From CAWCDJ01 sp963794265 (GTDB lineage: Bacteria; Acidobacteriota; Terriglobia; Bryobacterales; Bryobacteraceae), in assembly GCA_963794265.1 (NCBI GenBank), contig CAWCDJ010000002.1, forward strand, positions 62,001 to 126,000: a DNA stretch of 64,000 bases, in the 5' to 3' direction. The notes beneath the pieces are model-generated. The model was not told the DNA's origin. It searched no databases and saw only the letters and a list, made by a program, of their open reading frames with translations. A program made the position numbers and the translations under genes. How positions within the stretch are numbered: position 1 is the first letter of the stretch; every line of letters starts with the position of its first letter. Positions 1 to 7,333 of the stretch are shown here, in pieces.

Positions 1-1238
1 AGTTCGACGGAGCGGAGCAGGGCGGAGCCGGCGATTTTGTTGTCGAATTTCCAGGAGGGTTCGCGGCGGAGCTGGATGCGGAGGAGGTTGACGGAGGGGG
101 GGACGGTGAAGGCGAGGTCGAGGGGGGTCCAATCGCAGGAGCCGGTGAGGGCGGGGGTACGGAGGTCGAGGCGGGAGGAGGATTCGGGGTCGTAGATGCG
201 GAAGAAGAGGCCGCGGTCGGTGGTGAGGCGGTCGAGTTTGAGCCAGGCGCGGAAGCGGAGGGCGGCGTGAGGGACGAGGAGGGTTTGGGAGATGCCGTAG
301 TAGTCGAGGTTGGCGGAGCCGTCGAAGTGGATGCGGAGGCCGGTGGGCGAGGGCTGTTCGAGGACCTGGGGGGTGTGGGAGGGGGACCAATCGAAGGCGA
401 GGCCGGTGAAGGGGGAGCGGAAGGCGGGGTTGAAGACGAGGTTGGCCGCTTGGGCGCGTTCGGCGCCGCGGGTGTAATCGGACCAGAAGTTGGCGGCGGC
501 GGGGTAGAGGTGGGCGGCGAGGAGGCGGTCGAGGTAGAGGGCGGCGAGGGCAGGGGTGTCGTAGTGGTGGGCGCGGAGGAAGGCCCACGCCAGGGGCCGG
601 GGGTCGGAGGCCAGGGGCCAGGCGGCGGGGGCCGGGGGCCGGGGGGCGGGGGCCGGGGGCCAGGCGGCGGGGGAATCGGGGGAGAGGAGCCAGGAGAAGA
701 AGGCGCGGGCGGCGGGGGGGGCGGGGGGGATGCCGTCGTGGAGGATGCGGGAGAGGGGGAGGGCGGAGCGGGAGTAGAGGAGGAAGACGAGGGGGTCGTA
801 ATCGCGGATGAGGAGGAGGATGCGGGAGGTGAGGGGGAGGGCGGCGGCGGGGCGGCCGGTGCGGAAGTAGAAATTGGCGGCCTGCATGAGGACGGGGGGG
901 GAGTTGGGGGCGAGCGAGACGGCGCGGCGGAAGGCGATTTCGGCGAGGGCGGGACGGTGGGCGATGGCGAGGGCTTCGGCGGCATCGCACCAGCGATCGG
1001 CGGCGGCGGGATCGCGGCGGAGGGTCTCGAGGGATTCGGCGAGGCCGAGGGAGGCGGCTTCAGGGGCGGGGTCGAGGCGGCGGGCGCGGGCGGAACGGAT
1101 GAGGGGGGCGGAGGCGCAGATTTGGAAGCGGCAGAGGGACGATTCGAGGCGAGAGTTGGTAGGATAGGCGGTTTCGACGAGGCCGGCAGCGGAGAAAAGG
1201 ACCAGGATAGCGGAAAAGGCGATGAGAGCGCGGGGCAA
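1..1238 (-). CDS. TPR-like envelope protein, partial (3' end off the window)
   Basis: The minus strand is open without a stop from 1238 to the window edge, giving about 412 residues of coherent protein. It starts at TTG 1238, because an in-frame TAA lies three codons upstream. The N-terminus (LPRALIAFSAILVLFSAAG) looks like a signal peptide or membrane anchor. Residues about 75-150 are Ala/Leu-rich helical repeats resembling TPRs (DRWCDAAEALAIAHRP, LAEIAFRRAVSLAPNSP). A Pro/Ala/Trp low-complexity linker encoded by G-rich repeats at about 594-665 follows. The distal part looks like a beta-sandwich (RFRAWLKLDRL, LFFRIYDPESSSRLDL). It is divergent from an O-antigen-ligase-like gene, which suggests a role in exopolysaccharide or envelope assembly; that is inference. 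Codons end almost uniformly in C, so the + strand is G-rich here. Confidence 0.72.
   Translation of the reverse strand, partial: MPRALIAFSAILVLFSAAGLVETAYPTNSRLESSLCRFQICASAPLIRSARARRLDPAPEAASLGLAESLETLRRDPAAADRWCDAAEALAIAHRPALAEIAFRRAVSLAPNSPPVLMQAANFYFRTGRPAAALPLTSRILLLIRDYDPLVFLLYSRSALPLSRILHDGIPPAPPAARAFFSWLLSPDSPAAWPPAPAPRPPAPAAWPLASDPRPLAWAFLRAHHYDTPALAALYLDRLLAAHLYPAAANFWSDYTRGAERAQAANLVFNPAFRSPFTGLAFDWSPSHTPQVLEQPSPTGLRIHFDGSANLDYYGISQTLLVPHAALRFRAWLKLDRLTTDRGLFFRIYDPESSSRLDLRTPALTGSCDWTPLDLAFTVPPSVNLLRIQLRREPSWKFDNKIAGSALLRSVE
594..665. repeat. G-rich degenerate repeat inside the TPR-like gene
   Basis: Short units of the form GGGGGCCAGGGG / GGGGGCCGGGGG are reiterated here and encode a Pro/Ala/Trp linker on the minus strand. 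The same kind of text recurs in the intergenic region at about 1253-1288. The runs of four or more G on the + strand could form G-quadruplexes. Confidence 0.6.
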
Positions 1239-1285
1239 GGGTGATTATAGCGGGGGTCGGGGGGCGGGGGCCAGGGGTCGGGGGG

Positions 1286-1411
1286 GCGGCTTCGGCGCGG
1301 TGAGGGGCGCCTTCGGCGCGGGGAGGGGCGCCTTCGGCGCGGGGAGGAGCGCCTTCGGCGCGGGGAGCGGCGCCTTCGGGGTGGTGAGGAGCGCCTTCGG
1401 CGCGGTGAGGA
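1286..1411 (+). repeat. Six tandem 21-bp units, each a GCGC-C(UUCG)G-GCGC hairpin
   Basis: Units start at 1286, 1307, 1328, 1349, 1370 and 1391, exactly 21 bp apart. The core is GCGCCTTCGGCGC, an inverted repeat closed by a cUUCGg tetraloop; units 0 and 4 carry substitutions. The array lies between two divergent genes and could be transcribed as a leader of the downstream ligase. Because 21 bp is seven codons, it could also be read as an (GAFGAGR)n peptide if that gene starts further upstream. Confidence 0.75.
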
Positions 1412-2751
1412 GGTGGTGGAGGGAGGAGGAAGGGCAGACCAGGAGGTCTGCCCCACTATGGTGGCTGGTGGGGTTGGGCGGGGTGTGGGGGTATGCGGTT
1501 TTTCAGTATGGCGGGGTGGCGGGGACGGACCGGAGGATGGTGCTGTTGGCGCTGGGGGTGCTGGGGGCGGCGTGGTGGGCGGTGAACCGGCGGAGGATGT
1601 GCGCGATGCCGCGGGCGGCGGGGTGGTGCGCGGTGCTGCTGCCGGCTTACGCGGGGCTGCAACTGGTTCCGCTGCCGCGGGCGTTGCTGGGGGTGATTTC
1701 TCCGGCGCGGGCGGAACTGATGCGGGGGCTGGACGCGGTGGGGGCGGGGAGCGGGTGGGGGACGATCCACATTATTCCGGGGACGGGGATGAACCATTTC
1801 CTGCTGCTGTGCGGGTACGGGGTGGTGTTTTTTCTGGCGTACCAGATGACGGCGGGGTGGGGCGGCGGGCGGTGGGCGATGATGCTGCCGGTGGGGGTGG
1901 TGGCGGTGTTGGAGGGGGCGCTGGGGATTGCGCAGGCGGTGGGCGGGCAGGTGGCTTCGGGGACGTACGCGAACCGGGACCATTATGCGGGGCTGCTGGA
2001 GATGGCGCTGCCGTTCGCGCTGGCGTACCCGCTGGGGGTGTGGCGGGGGCTGGACACGAGGCGGGAGTTTCCGCTGAGACCGGCGGTGCGGATGTGTGTG
2101 AGCCTGGGGGCGGCGGGGGTGATGGCGGCGGGGACGCTGGCGTCGCTATCGCGGATGGGGTTTTTCGCGCCGCTGTTCGGGGTGATGGTGATGGGGATTG
2201 TGGCGTGGCGGGGGAACGGGTGGCGGTCGGTGGGGCTGGCGGCGGGGCTGCTGGGGGTGCTGGGAGGATGCTTCGTGTTCCTGCCGTCGGACCAGTTGAT
2301 CGAGCGGTTCGCGGCGGCGCCGGAGGAGCTATCGGCGGAGGGGCGGCTGCAATTGTGGAAGGAGAGCGCGGATCTGGTGCGGGCGTATCCGGTGTTCGGG
2401 TGCGGGCTGGGAGGGTACGAATCGGGATTCCTGCGGTACAAGGTGACGGTACCGATGGTGAGCGACGACCACGCGCACAACGACTATCTGCAATTTCTGA
2501 TCGAGCTGGGGGTGGTGGGGTTTGGGATGGGGGCGGCGCTGATGGGGGTGGTGGCAGCGGGGACGTGGCGGGGGGCGGCGAGGGGGGTGGAGCCGGGGAG
2601 GCGATGGCTGGCGCTGGGGTGCATCGGGGCGATGGCGGCGATGGGGATGCATAGCGTGGTGGATTTCAACCTGTACATTCCGGCGAACGCGATGCTGCTG
2701 GCTTGGATCTGCGGGGTGGGGCTGGCGGCGGGGGAGGGCTGCCGGTGGTGA
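1405..2751 (+). CDS. O-antigen ligase / Wzy-like polytopic membrane protein
   Basis: The protein has about 448 residues from GTG 1405 and about ten hydrophobic segments. It carries hallmarks of the O-antigen ligase/polymerase superfamily: an ANRDHYAGLLEMALPFALA segment and the periplasmic HAHNDYLQFLIELGVVG motif after AYPVFGCGLGGYESG. In known relatives these loops transfer or polymerise lipid-linked glycans at the inner membrane. The start is uncertain. The frame stays open back to ATG 1222, but that adds only the translated 21-bp repeat array, and no good ribosome site is seen. GTG 1468 would fall inside the first membrane segment. Codons end mostly in G, so the + strand is extremely G-rich. 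The divergent TPR-like gene suggests a polysaccharide-assembly pair. Confidence 0.8.
   Translation: MRRWWREEEGQTRRSAPLWWLVGLGGVWGYAVFQYGGVAGTDRRMVLLALGVLGAAWWAVNRRRMCAMPRAAGWCAVLLPAYAGLQLVPLPRALLGVISPARAELMRGLDAVGAGSGWGTIHIIPGTGMNHFLLLCGYGVVFFLAYQMTAGWGGGRWAMMLPVGVVAVLEGALGIAQAVGGQVASGTYANRDHYAGLLEMALPFALAYPLGVWRGLDTRREFPLRPAVRMCVSLGAAGVMAAGTLASLSRMGFFAPLFGVMVMGIVAWRGNGWRSVGLAAGLLGVLGGCFVFLPSDQLIERFAAAPEELSAEGRLQLWKESADLVRAYPVFGCGLGGYESGFLRYKVTVPMVSDDHAHNDYLQFLIELGVVGFGMGAALMGVVAAGTWRGAARGVEPGRRWLALGCIGAMAAMGMHSVVDFNLYIPANAMLLAWICGVGLAAGEGCRW
1432..1453. repeat. Perfect 9-bp inverted repeat (REP-like)
   Basis: GGGCAGACC, a 4-nt loop (AGGA), then GGTCTGCCC. It sits just before the hydrophobic part of the O-antigen-ligase-like protein. 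It resembles a dispersed extragenic palindrome, which argues that true translation may begin near or after it. Confidence 0.55.
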
Positions 2752-2783
2752 TGGAGGCGAAGGCGGTAGGCCCGTAGCGGCGG

Positions 2784-3278
2784 CTAGTGATTCTTGCCGC
2801 AGTCGTGGTCTTTGGGGGCACCGTCGGGGCAGAGCTTACTGCGCTTGGGGAGGGGATTGCGCAGGGCGCCGACCGGGGCGGGGCGGTCCTGGTGAGAAAC
2901 GGCAATGGCGCCGATGGCGCCGGCGGAAACGGATTCCTGCTCGTGGAAGATGACGAGGCGGGACGAGGGGGCGCGGTTGTACTGCATGGAGCCAGTGACC
3001 AGGCGGACGAAGGGGGCGCCGTGCAGGGTTCCGGTCTGGACGGAGGAATGGGGGGAGAGGGTGACGACGGCATGGAACTCGTCAAGGCGGAGGACGACCT
3101 GGGAATCGGAAGCGGAGAGGCGATCGCCGAGTTGGAAGGGGACCGAAACGGCGGCGCTCGGGGCGATCTCCGTACCATTGAGTTGGAGAGAGCCGCCGGA
3201 GGTGATGGTGCCCGCGGGGGGTGCAGCCAGGGCGAACAGGGGGGCGCAAGCGAGGGCGCACAGGAGCTTCTGAAACAT
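2784..3278 (-). CDS. Secreted FecR-like domain protein
   Basis: The protein has 164 residues from ATG 3278. This start is preferred over an upstream one because MFQKLLCALACAPLFALAAPP is a clear signal peptide. The mature part follows a FecR-like pattern: SLQLNGTEIAPSAAVSVPFQLGD, then alternating hydrophobic strands (QVVLRLDEFHAVVTLSPHSSVQ) and FVRLVTGSMQYN. FecR-like domains are periplasmic beta-sandwiches, best known from anti-sigma regulation, but many in this phylum are free-standing. No sigma factor or membrane segment accompanies it. The C-terminus is Cys/His-containing (LCPDGAPKDHDCGKNH). A palindrome at 3385-3402 lies about 110 bp upstream. Confidence 0.6.
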   Translation of the reverse strand: MFQKLLCALACAPLFALAAPPAGTITSGGSLQLNGTEIAPSAAVSVPFQLGDRLSASDSQVVLRLDEFHAVVTLSPHSSVQTGTLHGAPFVRLVTGSMQYNRAPSSRLVIFHEQESVSAGAIGAIAVSHQDRPAPVGALRNPLPKRSKLCPDGAPKDHDCGKNH

Positions 3279-3384
3279 GGCGGGTTCATTGAAACACAGG
3301 GGGGCCGATCCTGCAAGTATCAAAAATTCCCACACACTTTGCAGGGGAACTGGAGGGCTGGCTGGCATGCCGCGAGGGGAGGGA

Positions 3385-3402
3385 TGTAGGCGAAATCCTA
3401 CA
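3385..3402. promoter_or_regulatory. Palindrome TGTAGG-N6-CCTACA, candidate operator
   Basis: This is a perfect 6+6 inverted repeat located just after the stop of the first response regulator and upstream of the FecR-like gene. There is no T-run, so a terminator is unlikely. Binding by one of the neighbouring NarL-type regulators is a guess from position only. Confidence 0.3.
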
Positions 3403-3416
3403 AAGATGGACGAGGG

Positions 3417-4019
3417 TCAACCGGGTGCGCGGGTGTTGTGGTCCAGGGCATAGGCGACGAGGTCGGCGGTGGAGTTGAGGCTGAGCTTGTCGAGGATGCG
3501 GCGGCGGTAGGTGCTGACGGTTTTGGGGCTGAGGTTGAGTTCGGCGGCGATTTCGCCGGTCCGTTTGCCGGTGGCGATGGCCTGGAGGACGTTGCGCTCA
3601 CGGGCGGAGAGTTCGGCGGGTGGAGGCGGGGCGGTTGCCTCGAAATCCGTCTTTTTACCTATGAGAGAGGCGCGGACGGCTTTGACGAGGTCGGCGCGGG
3701 AGGCGGTTTTGCAGAGATAGCCGGAGGCTCCCAGTTTGATGACGTGGTCCTTATACTTCGATTCGGGATAGATACTCACGACCAATAGGGGAATGTGGCT
3801 ATAGCCGGCACGGAGCTCTTCGAGAAGGGTGAGGCCGTGATGCAGGGAAGAGGCTATTTCGAGGATAATCAGGTCCCACGGGCGCCTGACTAATTCGCGA
3901 AGGGCGGCTTCGAGGTTAGCGGCGTCTCCAAAGCGGAAGCCATCAAACTCCTTACGGAGCAAGCGCCTAAGGCCGAGGCGAGCGACTGCGTGCTCATCGA
4001 CGATGAGGATAGACGGCAT
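3417..4019 (-). CDS. NarL/FixJ-type response regulator with Glu at the phosphoacceptor site
   Basis: The protein has 200 residues: receiver domain about 1-120 and LuxR-type helix-turn-helix about 137-195 (ELSARERNVLQAIATGKRTGEIAAELNLSPKTVSTYRRRILDKL). The acidic pocket is D8/E9 and the conserved Lys is in YLCKTAS. The residue normally phosphorylated is Glu54, in LIILEIASS, where the neighbouring paralogue has Asp (ILDISLPG). In many receivers an Asp-to-Glu change partly mimics the phosphorylated state, so this may be constitutively active or phosphorylation-independent. No histidine kinase is adjacent. It is the second gene after the 4102-4827 paralogue, 82 bp apart, and may be co-transcribed with it. 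Confidence 0.88.
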   Translation of the reverse strand: MPSILIVDEHAVARLGLRRLLRKEFDGFRFGDAANLEAALRELVRRPWDLIILEIASSLHHGLTLLEELRAGYSHIPLLVVSIYPESKYKDHVIKLGASGYLCKTASRADLVKAVRASLIGKKTDFEATAPPPPAELSARERNVLQAIATGKRTGEIAAELNLSPKTVSTYRRRILDKLSLNSTADLVAYALDHNTRAPG

Positions 4020-4101
4020 GGGACGAGGTCCGGAGCGGGCAAGGCAGCCGGACGCAGCGCGCCCCGGAATTAAATAGGTTGGGACCTTCTTACCTGCTTT
4101 G

Positions 4102-4827
4102 TCAACGGGGAGCCTTCATAGTACTAAATGGCCGCGGGGAATCAGGCGGGCGGTTGCGCATGTAACGAACCAATTCCGCGACGGACTCAAGCCTTAGTTT
4201 ATTGAGGACGCGCCTCTTATAAGTGGCTACCGTCTTTTCGCTGAGGTGCAACTCTTCGGCGATGGCGCGAATGGACTTGCCGCCGGCGAGGGTCTTCATG
4301 ACCATGTTTTCGCGAGCCGAGAGGGATTTGGGGGCGCCCGATTCAGGCTCCGCGGCTGCGGGGAGGGGGTCGGAAAAATACAAGTTACCGGCGAGCACGG
4401 CTCGAATGGCGCGCGCCAGATTACGGGCGGCACTACCCTTGGGGACATATCCGCAAGCACCCAACTCACGGGCGCGGCCGGCACTCCAGGAGTCAGTATA
4501 GACACTTACCATAATTACCGGGATGGAGGGGCAGAGGGGGCGGATTTCCTGGAGCACGGCGAAGCCATCCTTGCCGGGGAGGCTGATATCGAGGATGATG
4601 ACGCTCCACTGGCGGTGGGCCAGGATGGCCAGGGCATCTTCGCCCGAGCCGGCTTCGTCAATCCGGGCGTTTCGGAATTCATTGCGGATGATCTCGACGA
4701 GGCCGCTGCGGACGAGCGGGTGGTCATCCACAACCAGGGCACACAGGCGGGACAGGGTTTTCGCGCCGGCCTCACCGAAGGGAAGGTCATGGTCGGATCG
4801 AGCAGAGTGATTACCGGAGTCTAGCAT
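4102..4827 (-). CDS. NarL/FixJ-type response regulator
   Basis: The protein has 241 residues. The receiver spans about 27-145 with acidic residues D34/D35, phosphoacceptor D80 (VIILDISLPGKDGF) and Lys in YVPKGSA. The LuxR-type helix-turn-helix is at about 168-222 (SLSARENMVMKTLAGGKSIRAIAEELHLSEKTVATYKRRVLNKL). A 25-residue polar N-terminal extension means the true start could be internal. It is an orphan regulator: the nearest kinase gene is more than 10 kb away. It shares its architecture with the downstream gene at 3417-4019 but keeps the phosphorylatable Asp, so the two may form a switchable and non-switchable pair acting on related sites; that is inference. Confidence 0.9.
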   Translation of the reverse strand: MLDSGNHSARSDHDLPFGEAGAKTLSRLCALVVDDHPLVRSGLVEIIRNEFRNARIDEAGSGEDALAILAHRQWSVIILDISLPGKDGFAVLQEIRPLCPSIPVIMVSVYTDSWSAGRARELGACGYVPKGSAARNLARAIRAVLAGNLYFSDPLPAAAEPESGAPKSLSARENMVMKTLAGGKSIRAIAEELHLSEKTVATYKRRVLNKLRLESVAELVRYMRNRPPDSPRPFSTMKAPR

Positions 4828-5488
4828 GGGCCAGAAGTGGGGTGTGCCGACATCGCACTACGCCCGGCCCTAATCGTAGAGAGCGGCGGCGGATGATGCA
4901 AGCGCAGACGTGCGCAGCGATGCGCAAATCCCGACATGTAATAGGCTTCAGGGCCGGTTGGTCCGTGGAAGCCGGAGATTGTGGAGACGGCGCAATCGAA
5001 TGGGCCTGGCGAGAATGCGAGTTCCGCACCGGCCGCCGGTTCAGTCGCGAGCAATCCGATGATGGCTGAGAGACGCCACCGCCAGGGCCAGGTTCGGTGA
5101 GGGGATGGCGAGCGGCGCGGTTCGCGCTCCGGAGAACTTCTAAAGACCGCGAGCCAGGCATTTGGCCGCAGCGGACCGGGTGAGTCCTGGTGGATCGGAA
5201 AAGATGCAGGAGCGGCGCTCAAGGACAATGACGGCATAGTACCCCTAGCCCACACCTGGAGGCGGACACGGCCGAATCGTCCCGGGCGCGGATCCAACAG
5301 AGACTTACTGTAGCTGAATTCGAGTTATTCCGGCGTGAAAACTTGTGACAAGGCCGCGGTGAAGCCAGGGGTGATTCACCCGCGGGGCGATACCCGACGG
5401 CGGCAGCTGCTTTTCCGGTAAAGCGGTGGCTTGGCTAACATTTCCCGCTCCGAAACTTCGGCTGGGCCGCGGCGGCCGCGATAGAGTA
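4828..5488. other. Intergenic region without a recognisable gene
   Basis: About 660 bp separate the response regulators from the crotonase gene. Open frames exist on both strands (for example minus 4821-5297), but their translations are Arg/Pro/Ser-rich and resemble no protein family. No tRNA, clear terminator or mobile-element end was seen. Confidence 0.5.
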
Positions 5489-6277
5489 ATGGAAATGTCG
5501 GACATTCTCACGGGCGTCGCCGATCGCATCGCCACGCTGACTTTCAACCGGCCGGATAAGCTGAACGCGCTGAGTCCCGAACTGTTGGAACAGTCGATCG
5601 CCTGTCTCAAGGGTTGGAGCAGTGATCCAGGCGTGGCGGTAATTATCGTGACCGGCGCGGGGCGGGCGTTTTGCGCGGGCGGCGACATCTCCATGATGCG
5701 AGAGGACGGCGAATCCGGTTTCGAGCAGCGCGTCGATCGCCTCCGCGGATGGCAGGAACTCTCGTGGCTGCTGTATAGCCTCCCTAAGATTACGATTGCG
5801 GCGGTGAACGGCGTGGCGATGGGCGCGGGATTGGGTATTGCCCTTTCGTGCGACCTGCGGATGGCCTCGGAGCAGGCGCGGTTCGGCACGGCTTACGCCA
5901 GGATCGCCTATGCCGGCGATTTCGGTGTGACCTGGCTGCTGACGCACTATGCCGGGGCGGCGAAAGCGAAGGAGCTGCTATTTCTGGCGGATCCATTCGA
6001 TGCCGCCGAAGCGGCGCGCCTCGGCCTGGTGAATCGCGTGGTTGCGCACGACCGTCTGCCAGCCGAAACGGCGACGCTGGCGGGACGCCTGGCGCAGGGC
6101 CCGCTCACCAGCTATCGCTATATGAAGGAGAACGTGAATGCGGCGACGAACGCCGATTACCGGGTGTTGCTAGACCGGGAAGCGGAGACCAATCATCGCT
6201 GTGGGGAGACCGCCGATCATCGCGAAGGCGTGCAGGCCTTTTTAGAGAAGCGCGCGGCGAAGTTCACCGGGAGTTAG
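5489..6277 (+). CDS. Enoyl-CoA hydratase/isomerase family protein (crotonase fold)
   Basis: The protein has 262 residues, the usual length for the family, from ATG 5489; a second ATG at 5495 is equally possible. The oxyanion-hole segments are present: AFCAGGDISMM around residues 60-70 and NGVAMGAGLGIALSCDLRMA around 107-126. The second acid position is Asp144 in YAGDFGVTWLL, where hydratases often have Glu. An acid at that place is seen in isomerase-type members, so hydratase versus isomerase cannot be settled. The expected role is cytosolic fatty-acid or aromatic acyl-CoA metabolism. The stop is 20 bp before the GH5-like gene, suggesting co-transcription although the functions look unrelated. 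Confidence 0.9.
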   Translation: MEMSDILTGVADRIATLTFNRPDKLNALSPELLEQSIACLKGWSSDPGVAVIIVTGAGRAFCAGGDISMMREDGESGFEQRVDRLRGWQELSWLLYSLPKITIAAVNGVAMGAGLGIALSCDLRMASEQARFGTAYARIAYAGDFGVTWLLTHYAGAAKAKELLFLADPFDAAEAARLGLVNRVVAHDRLPAETATLAGRLAQGPLTSYRYMKENVNAATNADYRVLLDREAETNHRCGETADHREGVQAFLEKRAAKFTGS

Positions 6278-6297
6278 ATTCTTACGCGGGGAAGGCG

Positions 6298-7302
6298 ATG
6301 CCTGCACGATTGTCCCAGCAGTTGCCTGGCCTGGCGACGTCGGGCAGCCGTATTCTGCGCGCGGACACCGGGCAGGCGGTGGTGCTACGCGGCGTGAACC
6401 GCTCCGGCCTGGAATATACGGAGCCTTCTGCCGCCGGCTTTCTCGACGCTGCCGGGTTCACGGAAGACGAAATGCGCGAGATCGCGATCAACTGGCGCAG
6501 CAACGTCATCCGCGTTCCGTTCAATCAGGATTGGGCGCTTCACGGCCGGCGCGGGCACACGGCTGAGGAATATCTGGCGGCGCTCGATCAAGTAATCTTC
6601 TGGGCTGCATCGTTCGGGGCGTACACGATGCTGGATCTGCAATGGCTGGATGCGGACACAGTTTACGGCCATACCGTGGATTCGAGGGGCATCCATGAGA
6701 ACCATGTCGCGCCGCTGCCGAATGCGGAGTCGATTCTGCTCTGGAAGACTTTGGCGGACCGCTATCGAGATGAGCCGGCGGTGCTGTTCGACCTCTTCAA
6801 CGAGCCTCACGACCGGCTTGGGGACGATCCCTTTCCAATTCATGCGATCGCGCCCGATGGATCGGTTATCGAAGCCGACCACCCGGTTCGTCCGCGAGAC
6901 TGGGCTACGTGGGCGGCCCGCCTGATTGGGGAAGTCCGGGCCATCCGTCCGACCGGCTTGCTGTCCGTGGCCGGCGTGGATTGGGGGTTCGACCTGAGCT
7001 CAATTCGCATCGATGCGCCAGATATTCTCTATTCGGCTCACATCTACGCCGGACGAAACTCCGGGTCCTGGCGAAAGGCCCTCGGCGGGGCCGACTCCGT
7101 GCCGGTCTTCGTGGGCGAATGGGGCGGGGCCGCGAACGACCTGGATTTCGGCCGGTATCTTGCAGCTATTCTGCGGGACCGACAGCTTAGTTGGACGGCC
7201 TGGAGCTGGGTGGATTATCCGCAGTTGATCCGGCCGCCGCGAGGCCCGACTTATGAAGCAACGGAGTTCGGGGAATTAGTTCGCGGCGAACTAATGACAT
7301 GA
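6298..7302 (+). CDS. Glycoside hydrolase family 5-like (cellulase-type) enzyme
   Basis: The protein has 334 residues from ATG 6298, preceded by a GGGGAAGG ribosome site. It has a TIM-barrel GH5 pattern: VVLRGVNRSGLEY near the start, NVIRVPFNQDW at about 70, acid/base Glu169 in LFDLFNEPHD, HIY around 248-250, and nucleophile Glu274 in VFVGEWGG. Family members cleave beta-1,4- or beta-1,3-linked glucans or mannans with retention. No signal peptide is visible, so the enzyme is either cytosolic or exported by an unrecognised route, which is unusual for GH5. It is probably translated from the same transcript as the crotonase. The substrate cannot be predicted. Confidence 0.87.
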   Translation: MPARLSQQLPGLATSGSRILRADTGQAVVLRGVNRSGLEYTEPSAAGFLDAAGFTEDEMREIAINWRSNVIRVPFNQDWALHGRRGHTAEEYLAALDQVIFWAASFGAYTMLDLQWLDADTVYGHTVDSRGIHENHVAPLPNAESILLWKTLADRYRDEPAVLFDLFNEPHDRLGDDPFPIHAIAPDGSVIEADHPVRPRDWATWAARLIGEVRAIRPTGLLSVAGVDWGFDLSSIRIDAPDILYSAHIYAGRNSGSWRKALGGADSVPVFVGEWGGAANDLDFGRYLAAILRDRQLSWTAWSWVDYPQLIRPPRGPTYEATEFGELVRGELMT

Positions 7303-7333
7303 GCGGCCCACATGGGGATCCAACGCCGGCAGC

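Noticed and set aside
267..1244. Plus-strand Gly/Glu-rich open frame
   Set aside because: It is the complement of a coherent minus-strand protein; the translation is low-complexity G/E and results from the G-rich strand.
1242..1247. TATAAT on the minus strand immediately upstream of the TPR-like TTG start
   Set aside because: It is a perfect -10 hexamer, but there is no -35 match and it would leave almost no leader; it may be chance in an otherwise G-rich stretch.
4821..5297. Minus-strand open frame of 158 codons
   Set aside because: The composition is Arg/Pro/Ser-rich and family-free, it overlaps the start of the response regulator, and no ribosome site was seen.
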